A DNA stretch of 30,123 nt from Allopontixanthobacter sp041552775. GTDB lineage: Bacteria; Pseudomonadota; Alphaproteobacteria; Sphingomonadales; Sphingomonadaceae. Below, piece by piece: positions 6,892 through 15,678 of the stretch. The stretch's first letter is position 1. The number at the start of each line of letters is the position of its first letter. The notes under the pieces were generated by a model, which was not told the origin of the DNA, did not search any database, and saw nothing but the letters and a program-made list of their open reading frames with translations. The stretch lies in NCBI GenBank assembly GCA_041552775.1, contig JBFEKH010000021.1:1-30123 (forward strand), in the 5' to 3' direction. Made by a program: the position numbers and the translations under genes.

Positions 6892-8361
6892 TCAGGCTGC
6901 CAACAGTGCCTTTTGCCATTTCGACCTGCGCTGCTGTCGCTCATCAGCGGTCATGTCCGGCGCGAAATGAACCAGCCCGCCGCGCATCGCAGCCGACGCA
7001 TCTTCCAGCGATGGGTACAAGCCTGCACCAACTCCTGCCAGCATGGCCGCACCCAATGCCGTGGTTTCCACGAATTCAGGACGTTCGACCGGCAGGCCCA
7101 GGATATTGGCGATATCTTGCGCCATCCAGTCATTCGCGCTCATCCCGCCATCGATTTTCAGCGACGTCCACTTCGCGCCATCGGCCGCAAAGGCTCGCGC
7201 CAGATCATCCGTCTGATGCGCCATCGCCTCCAGCGCTGCGCGGGCAATTTGTGCCCGTCCGGTGGCGAAGCTGAGTCCGGCGATCACCCCGCCCGCCTCC
7301 GGCCGCCAATGGGGCGCCCCCAAACCTGACAGCGCAGGGACGATCACCACGCCGCCGCTATCGGCGATCGATCGGGCGAGCGTCTCGGTTTCCGCTGCAG
7401 TGCCCAGCAATCCAAGCGAATCGCGCAGCCATTGCACCAAGCTTCCCGCGACAAAGACCGATCCCTCCAGCGCATAGGTGCGCTGCCCGTCCATCTGGTA
7501 CAACACTGTGCCCAGCAGCCGGTTGGCCGATGCAGGCACACCCCGCCCCTTGTTGGCCAGGATAAATGCGCCAGTGCCATAGGTCGCCTTGGTTTCGCCC
7601 GGAGAGAGACAGCCTTGTCCGATGGTCGCTGATTGCTGGTCCCCGGCTAGGCCCGTAATCGCAATCGGCGCGCCGAACAGTTCCGGCAGGGTCGTTCCGA
7701 AATTGCCCGCATTGTCGGTCACTTCCGCCAACGCAGCGCGGGGCACGCCGAACAAGTCGCACAACGCAGGATCGAAGCCCGCAGTTTCAAGTGGCAGCAA
7801 CAAGGTGCGGCTGGCGTTGCTGGCATCGGAAATGAATTCACCCCCGGTCAGCTTGAACACCAGCCAGCTTTCAACCGTACCCAGCGCCAGCGTTCCCGCC
7901 TTCGCGGCTGCCGCCACGGCAGGTTCGTTTTCGACCAGCCAGCGCATTTTGGTGCCGGAAAAATAGGGATCGAGCAGCAAGCCGGTCGCCCGCTGGACAT
8001 CCGCCTCGTGTCCAGCTTCGCGCAAGGCCATGCAGAAATCTGCCGTTCGCCGGTCCTGCCACACGAGCGCATTGGCCAGCGGCTCCCCCGTTGATTTGTC
8101 CCACGCAACCACTGTTTCCCGCTGATTGGTGATGCCGATGGCCGCGATACTTTGCGCGCCCCCCGCTTTTTCGACCATCTCGCGTGCGCAGGCGAGCGTG
8201 CGGTGCCATATCTCGCGCGGATCATGTTCGACCCTGCCCGGTGCAGGATAAATCTGGGTCAGTTCCTGCTGGGCGCTGGCGATCAGGGCGCCATCGACAG
8301 CAAACAACATCGCGCGGGTTGAAGTAGTGCCTTCATCAAGGACGAGAATTTTTTGTTCCAT
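6892..8361 (-). CDS. glpK: Glycerol kinase
   Basis: GlpK phosphorylates glycerol to sn-glycerol 3-phosphate with ATP in the cytoplasm. The 489-residue length is normal for the family. FGGY-kinase signatures are all present: DEGTTSTRAMLF at the N-terminus, ITNQRETVVAWD and WQDRRTADFC, GDQQSATIGQGC with ATYGTGAFI in the middle, and KIDGGMSANDW near the C-terminus. The ATG at 8361 fits the family N-terminus; its ribosome binding site is poor. The gene stands alone: no glpF, glpD or glpR lies nearby. It is divergent from an MBL-fold gene, with a conspicuous inverted repeat in the 85-base gap. Confidence 0.95.
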   Translation of the reverse strand: MEQKILVLDEGTTSTRAMLFAVDGALIASAQQELTQIYPAPGRVEHDPREIWHRTLACAREMVEKAGGAQSIAAIGITNQRETVVAWDKSTGEPLANALVWQDRRTADFCMALREAGHEADVQRATGLLLDPYFSGTKMRWLVENEPAVAAAAKAGTLALGTVESWLVFKLTGGEFISDASNASRTLLLPLETAGFDPALCDLFGVPRAALAEVTDNAGNFGTTLPELFGAPIAITGLAGDQQSATIGQGCLSPGETKATYGTGAFILANKGRGVPASANRLLGTVLYQMDGQRTYALEGSVFVAGSLVQWLRDSLGLLGTAAETETLARSIADSGGVVIVPALSGLGAPHWRPEAGGVIAGLSFATGRAQIARAALEAMAHQTDDLARAFAADGAKWTSLKIDGGMSANDWMAQDIANILGLPVERPEFVETTALGAAMLAGVGAGLYPSLEDASAAMRGGLVHFAPDMTADERQQRRSKWQKALLAA

Positions 8362-8388
8362 GATGCATGAATGCCGCCCGTTCGCATC

Positions 8389-8427
8389 GAAGTCGAGAGG
8401 CCTTGAAAGATAACCTGTCTCGACTTC
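8389..8427. promoter_or_regulatory. 10-bp perfect inverted repeat between glpK and the MBL gene, candidate operator
   Basis: GAAGTCGAGA (8389-8398) and TCTCGACTTC (8418-8427) are exact reverse complements separated by 19 bases, with half-site centres 29 bp apart, near three helical turns. The repeat fills the middle of the 85-base divergent gap, ending 27 bases before the glpK ATG and 19 before the MBL ATG. It could bind a regulator of one or both genes or fold as a leader hairpin. Confidence 0.5.
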
Positions 8428-8446
8428 CGGGGTTCCGCACTCCACA

Positions 8447-9325
8447 ATGGGATTGATGGAGATACCCCCGAAACCCTGGCCAACCGGCTTGATCGAACAG
8501 CCCGAACCACTGGTGCGCCGCGTGCTCGCGCCCAATCCTTCGCCCTATACCTATACAGGCACGCAGACCTATCTGGTCGGGAATGCCGGGACGATTGCCG
8601 TGATTGATCCGGGCCCCGACGATGCCCGCCATCTGGCGGCGCTGGAGGCTGCGATTAGCGATGACAAAATCGGCGCGATCATGTGCACCCATACGCACCG
8701 CGACCATTCGCCAGCTGCGAAGCCGCTGGCGGAGCGCACCGGCGCGCCCATAGTCGGCTGCGCTCCGCTGGTGTTGAACGATCTTGGTCCCCGCGCGGAT
8801 GCCCCGTTCGACAGGACTTATGAACCGGACCGGGTGCTGGAAGATGGCGAGAGCATGACCGGCCCCGGCTGGACCCTGACTGCGGTTGCGACGCCCGGCC
8901 ATACCTCCAACCATCTGTGTTTCGCGCTGGAGGAAAGCGGCGCCCTGTTCACCGGCGATCATGTGATGGGCTGGTCCACCAGCGTCATCGTGCCGCCGGA
9001 CGGCGATATGAGCGATTACATGGCCAGCCTGGCCAAACTTTACGAGCGCGAAGACCGCGTCTATTACTCCGCCCACGGCGCGCCGATTGAAAGGCCGCGC
9101 CAGCTGGTGCGCGGGATGATGGGCCACCGCCGCCAGCGGGAAAACCAGATCCTGCGGCTGCTGGGCGAAGCACCGCAAGAAATCGAGGCCTTGGTCCCGC
9201 AAATGTACAAAGGGCTCGACCCGCGGCTGACCGGTGCAGCGGGCATGTCGGTAAAGGCTCATCTGATTGATCTGGAACGTAGGGGCATCGTCAGCCGTTC
9301 AGGTGATATATGGCTGACATTCTGA
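8447..9325 (+). CDS. MBL-fold metallo-hydrolase, LACTB2-like
   Basis: The 292-residue protein has the metallo-beta-lactamase zinc motif THTHRDH, then GHTSNHLC (metal-site His), FTGDHVMGW (bridging Asp) and YSAHGAP (last His). A C-terminal winged-helix-like part follows (VKAHLIDLERRGIV). This two-part layout matches the LACTB2/glyoxalase II-like group; mitochondrial LACTB2 is an RNA endonuclease, but bacterial members are mostly uncharacterised. Two ATGs compete for the start (8447 and 8456), and neither has a good ribosome binding site. The downstream DUF4230 gene overlaps its end by 16 bases, so they are probably co-expressed. Confidence 0.85.
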   Translation: MGLMEIPPKPWPTGLIEQPEPLVRRVLAPNPSPYTYTGTQTYLVGNAGTIAVIDPGPDDARHLAALEAAISDDKIGAIMCTHTHRDHSPAAKPLAERTGAPIVGCAPLVLNDLGPRADAPFDRTYEPDRVLEDGESMTGPGWTLTAVATPGHTSNHLCFALEESGALFTGDHVMGWSTSVIVPPDGDMSDYMASLAKLYEREDRVYYSAHGAPIERPRQLVRGMMGHRRQRENQILRLLGEAPQEIEALVPQMYKGLDPRLTGAAGMSVKAHLIDLERRGIVSRSGDIWLTF

Positions 9326-9981
9326 AGAATTCCGAACCTGATACCTTGGCACCAACGGTAGAACGGCAACAGTCACTCGCCCGCATTCAGGCAGTGCCGT
9401 GGCTGATGTTCATCGCCATGCTGGCATTGTCCGCGTGGCTGGGCTGGAAGGCTTTCGGCCCCAGCGATCTGGGCGATCCGCTTGCGACCAGTCTGGTGGC
9501 ATTCGAAAAACAGAACAAGCTGACTGTCTTCAGTGCAGAACTGGCACCGGTTGTGGCGAGCGATGACAGCCGGTTTCTGGGCATGGTGCAGAGCCGTCAG
9601 GTGGCGGTCATACCGGCGCGGGTGGACTACACGCTGGACCTGTCGCAAATCGGCCCGGAACGGCTGGCATGGAACGCCGAAACACATGTGCTGGACGTGC
9701 AATTGCCCGCGATCAAGGTCGGCAAGCCCAACTTGGACGAAGCACGCGCACAATATCTCCGCGAAGGCATCTGGATCACCCGCGACGCGCAAGGCGACCT
9801 TACCCGAAAGAATACCCAGCTGGCAGAACAGCAGGCCGTGAAGCAGGCTGCGAATCCGGTATTATCGGACCTTGCGCGCGGCGCGGCGAAAGATGCAATC
9901 CGCCAAAATCTTGCCATACCATTGAGCGTTGCCGGATATGGTGATGTGACCGTAAATGTCCGCTTTGACGGGCAGCCTTGA
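9310..9981 (+). CDS. DUF4230 domain-containing membrane-anchored protein
   Basis: The 223-residue protein has one N-terminal transmembrane helix at about residues 30-48 (VPWLMFIAMLALSAWLGW) and a soluble, probably periplasmic, domain that resembles DUF4230 (VAVIPARVDYTLDLSQI, LAWNAETHVLDVQLPAIKV). Its function is unknown. The start overlaps the preceding MBL gene, and AGGTGA lies just before the ATG, which supports translational coupling. A stem-loop lies 19 bases past the stop. Confidence 0.72.
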   Translation: MADILKNSEPDTLAPTVERQQSLARIQAVPWLMFIAMLALSAWLGWKAFGPSDLGDPLATSLVAFEKQNKLTVFSAELAPVVASDDSRFLGMVQSRQVAVIPARVDYTLDLSQIGPERLAWNAETHVLDVQLPAIKVGKPNLDEARAQYLREGIWITRDAQGDLTRKNTQLAEQQAVKQAANPVLSDLARGAAKDAIRQNLAIPLSVAGYGDVTVNVRFDGQP

Positions 9982-10000
9982 ATGGCGTTCGGCAGCCGGG

Positions 10001-10027
10001 CGAGTCGAAATTTCACTTTTCGACTTG
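10001..10027 (+). terminator. Stem-loop after the DUF4230 gene, candidate terminator
   Basis: Bases 10001-10010 pair with 10018-10027 (ten pairs including one G-U) around a 7-base loop; the core is GTCGAAA with TTTCGAC. No run of T follows, so intrinsic termination would be weak. The 94-base gap to the next gene otherwise holds only its ribosome binding site. Confidence 0.35.
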
Positions 10028-10075
10028 CTGACTTCGGATTATTAAGATTGCGGGTCGGCTGACTGGAGTAATCCG

Positions 10076-10849
10076 ATGGCCTCTATATGGAAACGCCCGC
10101 AAGGTGCCTTGGGGGAAACCCGCTTTTTTCTGATCATGGCATGGGTAATGTCGGCGACTATCTTTGCCGGCTTTGCGCTCAATCTGGCGATGGGCCGAAG
10201 CACCTTTTCAGTGCCAATTATCTACCATGTCCACGCCTTTGTCTTCTTCAGCTGGGTGGCAATATACCTTGCCCAGAACAGCTTCATCGCCGGAGGCAAT
10301 CTGGCGCTGCACCGCCGCTTGGGTAAATTGGCGGTAGTGTGGGTGCCACTGATGATCGTGATGGGCTTCGCCATCATGGTAACCTCGCTGCGGCGGACCG
10401 GTGGACCATTCTTTTTCGACCAGAACGAATTCATGATCAGCAATTCGCTTATGCTACTAAGTTTCGGCGGCCTGATCTTTGCCGGTTTGCGTAGCCAGCG
10501 CTACACTGGCTGGCACCGGCGCCTGGTTTTCTGCGGAATGACCGTTCTGACCGGACCAGGTTTGGGCCGCTTGCTGCCGTTACCGCTGATGATCCCGAAC
10601 GCTTGGCGGATCACAATCTTGGCAACTTTGATTTTCCCGATAGTCGGAATGCTCGCCGATTGGCGCCGAAATGGCAAGATCCACCCAGCCTGGTTCTGGG
10701 GGGTCGCGACCATCGTCGGGGCGCAGATTCTGGGCGACCTCATCGCGTACAGTCCGTTGGGAATTTCACTAACCGAGAGTGTTATCGCAGGCAGTCCGGG
10801 TGCAGACCGGCCAATGGCAGCATTTTTGCCGCCCGGCTTCGGAAACTGA
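10076..10849 (+). CDS. Seven-helix integral membrane protein of unknown function
   Basis: I do not recognise a characterised family. The 257-residue protein shows about seven hydrophobic helices (near 17-39, 46-68, 87-106, 119-138, 150-170, 177-195 and 207-226). Conserved-looking histidines sit in YHVHAF at the second helix and in two similar loops, ALHRRLG and GWHRRL, the latter before the fifth helix. Such paired histidines could bind heme or metal, as in small b-type membrane proteins, but this is a guess. GGAG lies 7 bases before the ATG. It is followed by nadA after 69 bases, with no obvious functional link. Confidence 0.7.
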   Translation: MASIWKRPQGALGETRFFLIMAWVMSATIFAGFALNLAMGRSTFSVPIIYHVHAFVFFSWVAIYLAQNSFIAGGNLALHRRLGKLAVVWVPLMIVMGFAIMVTSLRRTGGPFFFDQNEFMISNSLMLLSFGGLIFAGLRSQRYTGWHRRLVFCGMTVLTGPGLGRLLPLPLMIPNAWRITILATLIFPIVGMLADWRRNGKIHPAWFWGVATIVGAQILGDLIAYSPLGISLTESVIAGSPGADRPMAAFLPPGFGN

Positions 10850-10918
10850 CGGAACTACCTCGCCAAAACAGACGTTCTGACTATATAGGGCCTCCATCCC
10901 CGCGGACAGGACGAAAAA

Positions 10919-11905
10919 ATGAGCGTTGAAAGCAAACTCCCAGCTGGCACTGACCTGCGCGCCGAAATCGACCGGCTGCGCAAAGATCGCAACGCGGTGA
11001 TCTTGGCGCATTATTACCAGAAGCCGGAAATTCAGGACATTGCGGATTACGTCGGGGACAGCCTGCAGTTGAGCCAGCTTGCTGCCGATACGGATGCGGA
11101 TGTCATCGCGTTTTGCGGGGTTAAATTCATGGCCGATACCGCCAAGATCCTCAGCCCCGAAAAAATCGTAGTGCTGCCCGACATGGACGCCGGGTGCAGC
11201 CTGGAAGACAGCTGCCCGCCCGAGAAATTCAAGGCTTTCCGCGAAGCCCACCCGGACCACATTGCGCTGACATACATCAATTGCTCGACCGAGGTGAAGG
11301 CGCTGTCCGATGTGATCGTGACCAGCTCCAGCGCGGAAACGATCCTGCAGCAGATCCCGGAAAGCCAGAAGATCATCTTCGGCCCGGATCGCCATCTGGG
11401 CGGCTATCTCAACCGAAAATTCAATCGTGACATGCTGCTGTGGCCCGGCGTGTGCATCGTGCACGAAGCGTTTAGCGAGACCGAATTGCTGAAGCTTAAG
11501 GAAGAATACCCCGGCGCGCCAATTGCCGCGCATCCCGAATGCCCCGCGCAGATCGTAGCCCATGCCGATTACGTGGGATCGACCAGCGGCATCCTGCAAT
11601 TTGCGAAGAGCTTTCCCGGCGATACACTGATCGTGGCAACCGAACCGCACATCATTCACCAAATGGAAAAGGCGCTGCCGGAGAAAAACTTCATCGGCGC
11701 ACCCGGTGCGGACGGCAACTGCAATTGCAACATCTGCCCCTACATGGCGCTCAATACGATGGAGAAACTCTATACCGCCTTGCGCGATCTTAAGCCACGG
11801 ATCGAGATCGAGGAAGGCTTGCGCCTGAGAGCCAAGCGGAGCCTCGACAAGATGCTGGAAATGGCTAGCGGCACGATCGGCATGGGTGATCTGGGGCGGG
11901 CCTGA
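10919..11905 (+). CDS. nadA: Quinolinate synthase NadA
   Basis: NadA condenses iminoaspartate with dihydroxyacetone phosphate to quinolinate in de novo NAD synthesis, using an oxygen-sensitive [4Fe-4S] cluster. The 328-residue protein carries the family signatures ILAHYYQ, VGDSLQLS, FCGVKFMA, DMDAGCSLEDSC, YINCSTEVKA and GNCNCNICPYM. The cluster ligands are probably C93, C179 and one of the cysteines at 268-273, by analogy with known NadA proteins. AGGAC lies 6 bases before the ATG. Its usual partners nadB and nadC are not adjacent, so regulation with the rest of the pathway cannot be judged here. Confidence 0.95.
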   Translation: MSVESKLPAGTDLRAEIDRLRKDRNAVILAHYYQKPEIQDIADYVGDSLQLSQLAADTDADVIAFCGVKFMADTAKILSPEKIVVLPDMDAGCSLEDSCPPEKFKAFREAHPDHIALTYINCSTEVKALSDVIVTSSSAETILQQIPESQKIIFGPDRHLGGYLNRKFNRDMLLWPGVCIVHEAFSETELLKLKEEYPGAPIAAHPECPAQIVAHADYVGSTSGILQFAKSFPGDTLIVATEPHIIHQMEKALPEKNFIGAPGADGNCNCNICPYMALNTMEKLYTALRDLKPRIEIEEGLRLRAKRSLDKMLEMASGTIGMGDLGRA

Positions 11906-11952
11906 GCGCTCTGTTCCTTGAACCCTGTGCCCCTTCCATGCGTTAGGACCCT

Positions 11953-13281
11953 ATGACCGAATATCCGCGCTGGCTGTGGGCCAAACTCAATTCGAACTAT
12001 TGGTTCTATCCGGCGCTGTTCTCGGTAATTGCCGCGCTGCTGGCGGTGTTCCTCGTCTGGCTTGACCGAAACGGTTTCGCCGAATTCCTCAACGATGTGG
12101 CATGGATCATCCCTGCGCGCCCGCAAGGTGCCAGCAACATGCTGACGGTCATCGCCGGTTCGATGATCGGGGTCGCGTCCACGGTGTTCTCGATCACGAT
12201 TGCCGCGGTTGCCTATGCCAGTGGAGCCTATGGGCCGCGCCTACTGACCAATTTCATGGAGGACAAGGGCAACCAGTTCAGCCTGGCGACCTTTATCGGT
12301 ACCTTTGTCTATTCACTCGTCGTGCTCCGCGCAGTTCGTAACGAAGATGAAGTCGCGCCCACCGCCGCAGATGCCGCAGCGACGAGTTTTCCCGGCTTCG
12401 TACCGCAATTGTCGCTGCTGGTCGGGCTGGGGCTGATGGCTGCATCGATCGGGGTGCTGGTATTCTTCCTCAATCACATTCCTGCCAGCATCCGGATAAA
12501 CACCGTCCTTGAAGGCATCGGAAAGCGGTTATTGGAAGGAATCGAGGAAACCTATCCAGAACCCGACAAGGGCCGCCCCATCGACAGTGCGCCCAATGGC
12601 AATTCAATCCTGTCCGAACACACGGGATACGTGCAATTGATTTCCTTTGAGGGGCTGGCCCGCATGGCGAAGAAAACCGAAGGACGGATTGCCTTGTCTG
12701 TCCGCACTGGCGATTTCGTGCATCCGGGCATGGCCATCGCTGAATTGTGCGATGCGCAGCCCACAGATGAATTGATCGATGACCTGCGCGATTGCTTTAC
12801 TTTCGGTGCAACCCGCACACCCGAACAGGACCTGCAATTCCTGGTCGATGAACTGGTCGAGATCGGCCTGCGGGCGCTATCCCCGGGGATCAATGATCCG
12901 TTTACGGCAATCACCGCCCTGCATTGGCTCGGGGCGGCAACCGCTCTGCTCGGGACGCGCGATCTCAACAAGGATATCGGCGGCGCTGATGGCGATGAGC
13001 TCAACAGCCTGGTGATCCCTCTTCCCGACGATTTCAACCATTACGTCAGGCGAGGTTTCGGCAATTTTCGCGGCGCCGCCGCAACCAGCCCGCCCACTGC
13101 GATGGTGATGCTGGACACGCTGAGGAACAGCGCAGCGCCGATCAATGATGAATCGCGGCAGGCGGCCCTGCACCAGGAAGGCCAGCGCTTGATCCAGCAA
13201 GTTCGCGAGCTCTTGACCGGGCCCGACTTGGAAGATGTCGAAGCGCGCTACGTCAGTTTCAACAGCGCGATGGCAGGATAG
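11953..13281 (+). CDS. DUF2254 family membrane protein
   Basis: The 442-residue protein fits DUF2254: four transmembrane helices in the first 170 residues (about 18-38, 62-86, 107-127, 148-170), including ASNMLTVIAGSMIGVASTVFSI, then a large soluble part with GYVQLISFEGL and a segment around LSPGINDPFTAITALHWLG that is typical of the family. Function is unknown. It lies 47 bases after nadA on the same strand and converges on the EamA gene with 7 bases between stops. Confidence 0.82.
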   Translation: MTEYPRWLWAKLNSNYWFYPALFSVIAALLAVFLVWLDRNGFAEFLNDVAWIIPARPQGASNMLTVIAGSMIGVASTVFSITIAAVAYASGAYGPRLLTNFMEDKGNQFSLATFIGTFVYSLVVLRAVRNEDEVAPTAADAAATSFPGFVPQLSLLVGLGLMAASIGVLVFFLNHIPASIRINTVLEGIGKRLLEGIEETYPEPDKGRPIDSAPNGNSILSEHTGYVQLISFEGLARMAKKTEGRIALSVRTGDFVHPGMAIAELCDAQPTDELIDDLRDCFTFGATRTPEQDLQFLVDELVEIGLRALSPGINDPFTAITALHWLGAATALLGTRDLNKDIGGADGDELNSLVIPLPDDFNHYVRRGFGNFRGAAATSPPTAMVMLDTLRNSAAPINDESRQAALHQEGQRLIQQVRELLTGPDLEDVEARYVSFNSAMAG

Positions 13282-13288
13282 ACCCGCG

Positions 13289-14203
13289 CTATTCCAGCGA
13301 CTTCTGGTTGGCGGGGTTGGCTGTGCTTCCCCGCGCCAGCACCAGCGCCGCACCCACCAGTGCCATCCCCAGAACATCAACCGCGCCCACGGTCTCGCCA
13401 AACGCAAACCAGCCGGACAGGGCCGCGACTGCGGGCTGGGTCAGCAGCGCGAGGCCGATGATCAGCGGCGGGAAATGCTTGAGCGAATAGACCAGCAGAC
13501 CCTGCCCGACCACTTGGCTGAGGATGAACAGCGCGATCAGCGGGGTCCAGTTGGTGGGCCACACCGGTTCGCCGCGCAGCAAGGCGATGGCCAGCAATAC
13601 CGGCGCGCCGGCCAGCGATGACCACGTCAGCAGGCTCCAACTGCCCAGCTTTGCGCGCGCATTCTGCAGGATCAGCAAATATCCAGCGTAAAACAATCCG
13701 GCGAGCAGACACAGCAGGTCGCCGACCAGCGTGGTCCGCGAGATTTGTAGCGATTGGCCCATCAGGATCGCGGTGCCGGCCAGCGCCGCCACGATTGCCA
13801 GCCATTCTGCGCCGCGCGGAAAGCGCCGCCAAAGTACAAAGCCCCAGATCATCAGCACCAGACTTCCGGAATTTCCGAACAGGGCCGCATTGCCGAGCCG
13901 CGTGGTCTCTATCCCGATATGCCAGCTGGCAAGATCGAAGGCGAAGACCACTCCCGCCAAAATGACCAGCAGCAGCACGGGCCGGCCAATCCCGGCCAGA
14001 CGCTCGCCATTGGCTCTGGCCAGGATTACCAGAAAAGGCAGTGCGAGAAATAATCGCCAGAATCCGGCTGCCACCGGCCCACTGTCAGCCAGCCGAACTG
14101 CCCAAGGCCCTAGCGACAAAGCGACATTTCCAGCCAGCAACGCCGCCAGCAGCAGCCAGCGCGGCTTCTCGATCATGGGGACTGCGGTGGTTGAATTGCC
14201 CAT
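13289..14203 (-). CDS. EamA/DMT-family transporter
   Basis: A 304-residue hydrophobic protein with about ten transmembrane helices arranged as two EamA repeats (LADSGPVAAGFWRLFLALP in the first, LQISRTTLVGDLLCLLAGLFYAGYLL starting the second). Drug/metabolite-superfamily members export amino acids, metabolites or drugs; the substrate cannot be told from sequence. AAGG lies 7 bases before the ATG at 14203; a GTG three bases earlier is an alternative. It is divergent from the Old Yellow Enzyme gene across a 54-base gap. Confidence 0.85.
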   Translation of the reverse strand: MGNSTTAVPMIEKPRWLLLAALLAGNVALSLGPWAVRLADSGPVAAGFWRLFLALPFLVILARANGERLAGIGRPVLLLVILAGVVFAFDLASWHIGIETTRLGNAALFGNSGSLVLMIWGFVLWRRFPRGAEWLAIVAALAGTAILMGQSLQISRTTLVGDLLCLLAGLFYAGYLLILQNARAKLGSWSLLTWSSLAGAPVLLAIALLRGEPVWPTNWTPLIALFILSQVVGQGLLVYSLKHFPPLIIGLALLTQPAVAALSGWFAFGETVGAVDVLGMALVGAALVLARGSTANPANQKSLE

Positions 14204-14257
14204 CACCGCGCCTTAGCTGCCAGTCTGACAAACAGAACAACAAAAAAGGCCATCTTC

Positions 14258-15367
14258 TTGCACGACGCTCTATTTACTCCGATCAAACTTGGCGCAATCG
14301 AGGCCAGGAACCGCATTTTCATGGCACCGCTGACGCGCGGCCGCGCCGATGTGCCGGGCTTCATCCCCAATGACATGATGACCACCTATTACCGCCAGCG
14401 CGCGGGCGCAGGGCTGATCATCAGCGAAGCAACCGGTATCAGCGTCGAAGGTCTCGGTTGGCCGTCCGCACCGGGTATCTGGAGCGACGAACAGGTTGCC
14501 GGATGGCAGCCGATCACCAAGGCGGTTCATGACGCAGGCGGCAAGATCGTCCTGCAGATGTGGCATATGGGCCGGACCGTGCATCCCGACTTCCTTGACG
14601 GCGAAGCGCCTGTCTCTGCTTCTGCCACCACCGCGCCGGGCCATGCCCATACGCCCGATGGACGCAAGGATTACGCCGAGGCACGCGCCCTGAAAGTCGA
14701 AGAAATCGCCCGCGTGGTTGAAGATTACCGTCACGCCGCCGAAAATGCCAAGAAGGCCGGTTTTGACGGGGTGCAACTGCACGGCGCCAATGGCTATCTG
14801 GTCGATCAATTCCTGCGTGACGGCACCAATCTGCGGACCGATGAATATGGCGGCCCGCCTGAAAACCGCGTCCGTTTCCTGCGCGAAGTACTGGAAGCAC
14901 TGATTTCCGTCTGGGGCGCTGACCGCGTTGCAGTGCGCCTGTCACCCAATGGCGAAACGCAGGGCTGCGATGATAGCGACCCGGCGGCGACATTCGGAGC
15001 GGCGGCCAAAGTATGTGAAGACCTCGGCCTTGCGTTCGTCGAACTGCGCGAGCCCGGCCCCAACGGCACCTTTGGCGCGACCGAAGTGCCCAAGCAAAGC
15101 CCGATGATCCGCGAAATTTATACCGGCCCACTGGTACTCAACTGCGATTATGATGCGGCCAGCGGCGCGGCTGATGTGGAAGCGGACAAATGCGATGCGA
15201 TTGCTTACGGGCGCCCGTTCATCTCCAACCCCGATTTGCCGGAGCGCATTCGCGTGGGCGCAGAATTCGCACCAAACGTGAATGCGCCGCAAAGTTGGTA
15301 CTTCCCCGGCGCGGAAGGCTACATCGACTATCCGACGATGGACGAAGAAAAAGAACCAGCGGAATAG
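14258..15367 (+). CDS. Old Yellow Enzyme family ene-reductase (NemA-like)
   Basis: The 369-residue FMN-dependent oxidoreductase reduces activated C=C bonds or nitro groups of electrophilic compounds with NAD(P)H. It has NRIFMAPLTRGRA at the start, SEATGISVEG, QMWHMGR, and the catalytic block LHGANGYLVDQFL with H175 and N178 for substrate binding and Y180 as proton donor. GRPFISNPDLPER near the C-terminus belongs to the FMN site. The start is TTG, with AAGG 8 bases upstream. A TetR-type regulator often sits beside such genes, but none is present here. Confidence 0.9.
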   Translation: MHDALFTPIKLGAIEARNRIFMAPLTRGRADVPGFIPNDMMTTYYRQRAGAGLIISEATGISVEGLGWPSAPGIWSDEQVAGWQPITKAVHDAGGKIVLQMWHMGRTVHPDFLDGEAPVSASATTAPGHAHTPDGRKDYAEARALKVEEIARVVEDYRHAAENAKKAGFDGVQLHGANGYLVDQFLRDGTNLRTDEYGGPPENRVRFLREVLEALISVWGADRVAVRLSPNGETQGCDDSDPAATFGAAAKVCEDLGLAFVELREPGPNGTFGATEVPKQSPMIREIYTGPLVLNCDYDAASGAADVEADKCDAIAYGRPFISNPDLPERIRVGAEFAPNVNAPQSWYFPGAEGYIDYPTMDEEKEPAE

Positions 15368-15376
15368 CCCAACGGA

Positions 15377-15664
15377 TCACTCCTCCGGGGCTGGTTCTTC
15401 CGCCTCGGGGGCTGGCTCCGGCTCTTCCGCCCTGTCTGTCGGTTCTTCAGCGGGAGATGCTTCTGGTCCGGGGGCTTCGGCAGGCTTCTTTTCCAGCGGC
15501 GGGGATTGTGACTGGACGCTGTCAAGCGGCAGCATGGCGTCGCTGATCGACCCTTCCAACACCTCGCCAGAGGCCGTGTTAGCGTTGCCTTCTGTTGGTG
15601 CCGGGTCGCTGCCACAAGCAGTCAAAGCGATTATCGCCGGTAAAATCAGACCAATTCGCTTCAC
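15377..15664 (-). CDS. Small acidic lipoprotein
   Basis: This 95-residue protein has a lipoprotein signal peptide ending in the lipobox LTAC (C17). A low-complexity tail rich in Pro, Glu and Ala follows, with blocks such as PAEEPTDRAEEPEPAPEAEEPAPEE-like spacing. No domain is recognisable. GTG start with GGAG 7 bases upstream. It begins 14 bases after lipB ends and is likely co-transcribed. The tail should be disordered and strongly acidic, and could act as a flexible linker or periplasmic metal buffer; this is speculation. Confidence 0.7.
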   Translation of the reverse strand: MKRIGLILPAIIALTACGSDPAPTEGNANTASGEVLEGSISDAMLPLDSVQSQSPPLEKKPAEAPGPEASPAEEPTDRAEEPEPAPEAEEPAPEE

Positions 15665-15678
15665 TCAAATTCTCCGCA

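Noticed and set aside
8336..9262. 308-codon open frame antisense to the MBL hydrolase
   Set aside because: The plus strand carries all metal-binding motifs of the MBL fold; the antisense product is His/Arg-rich without structure-like pattern.
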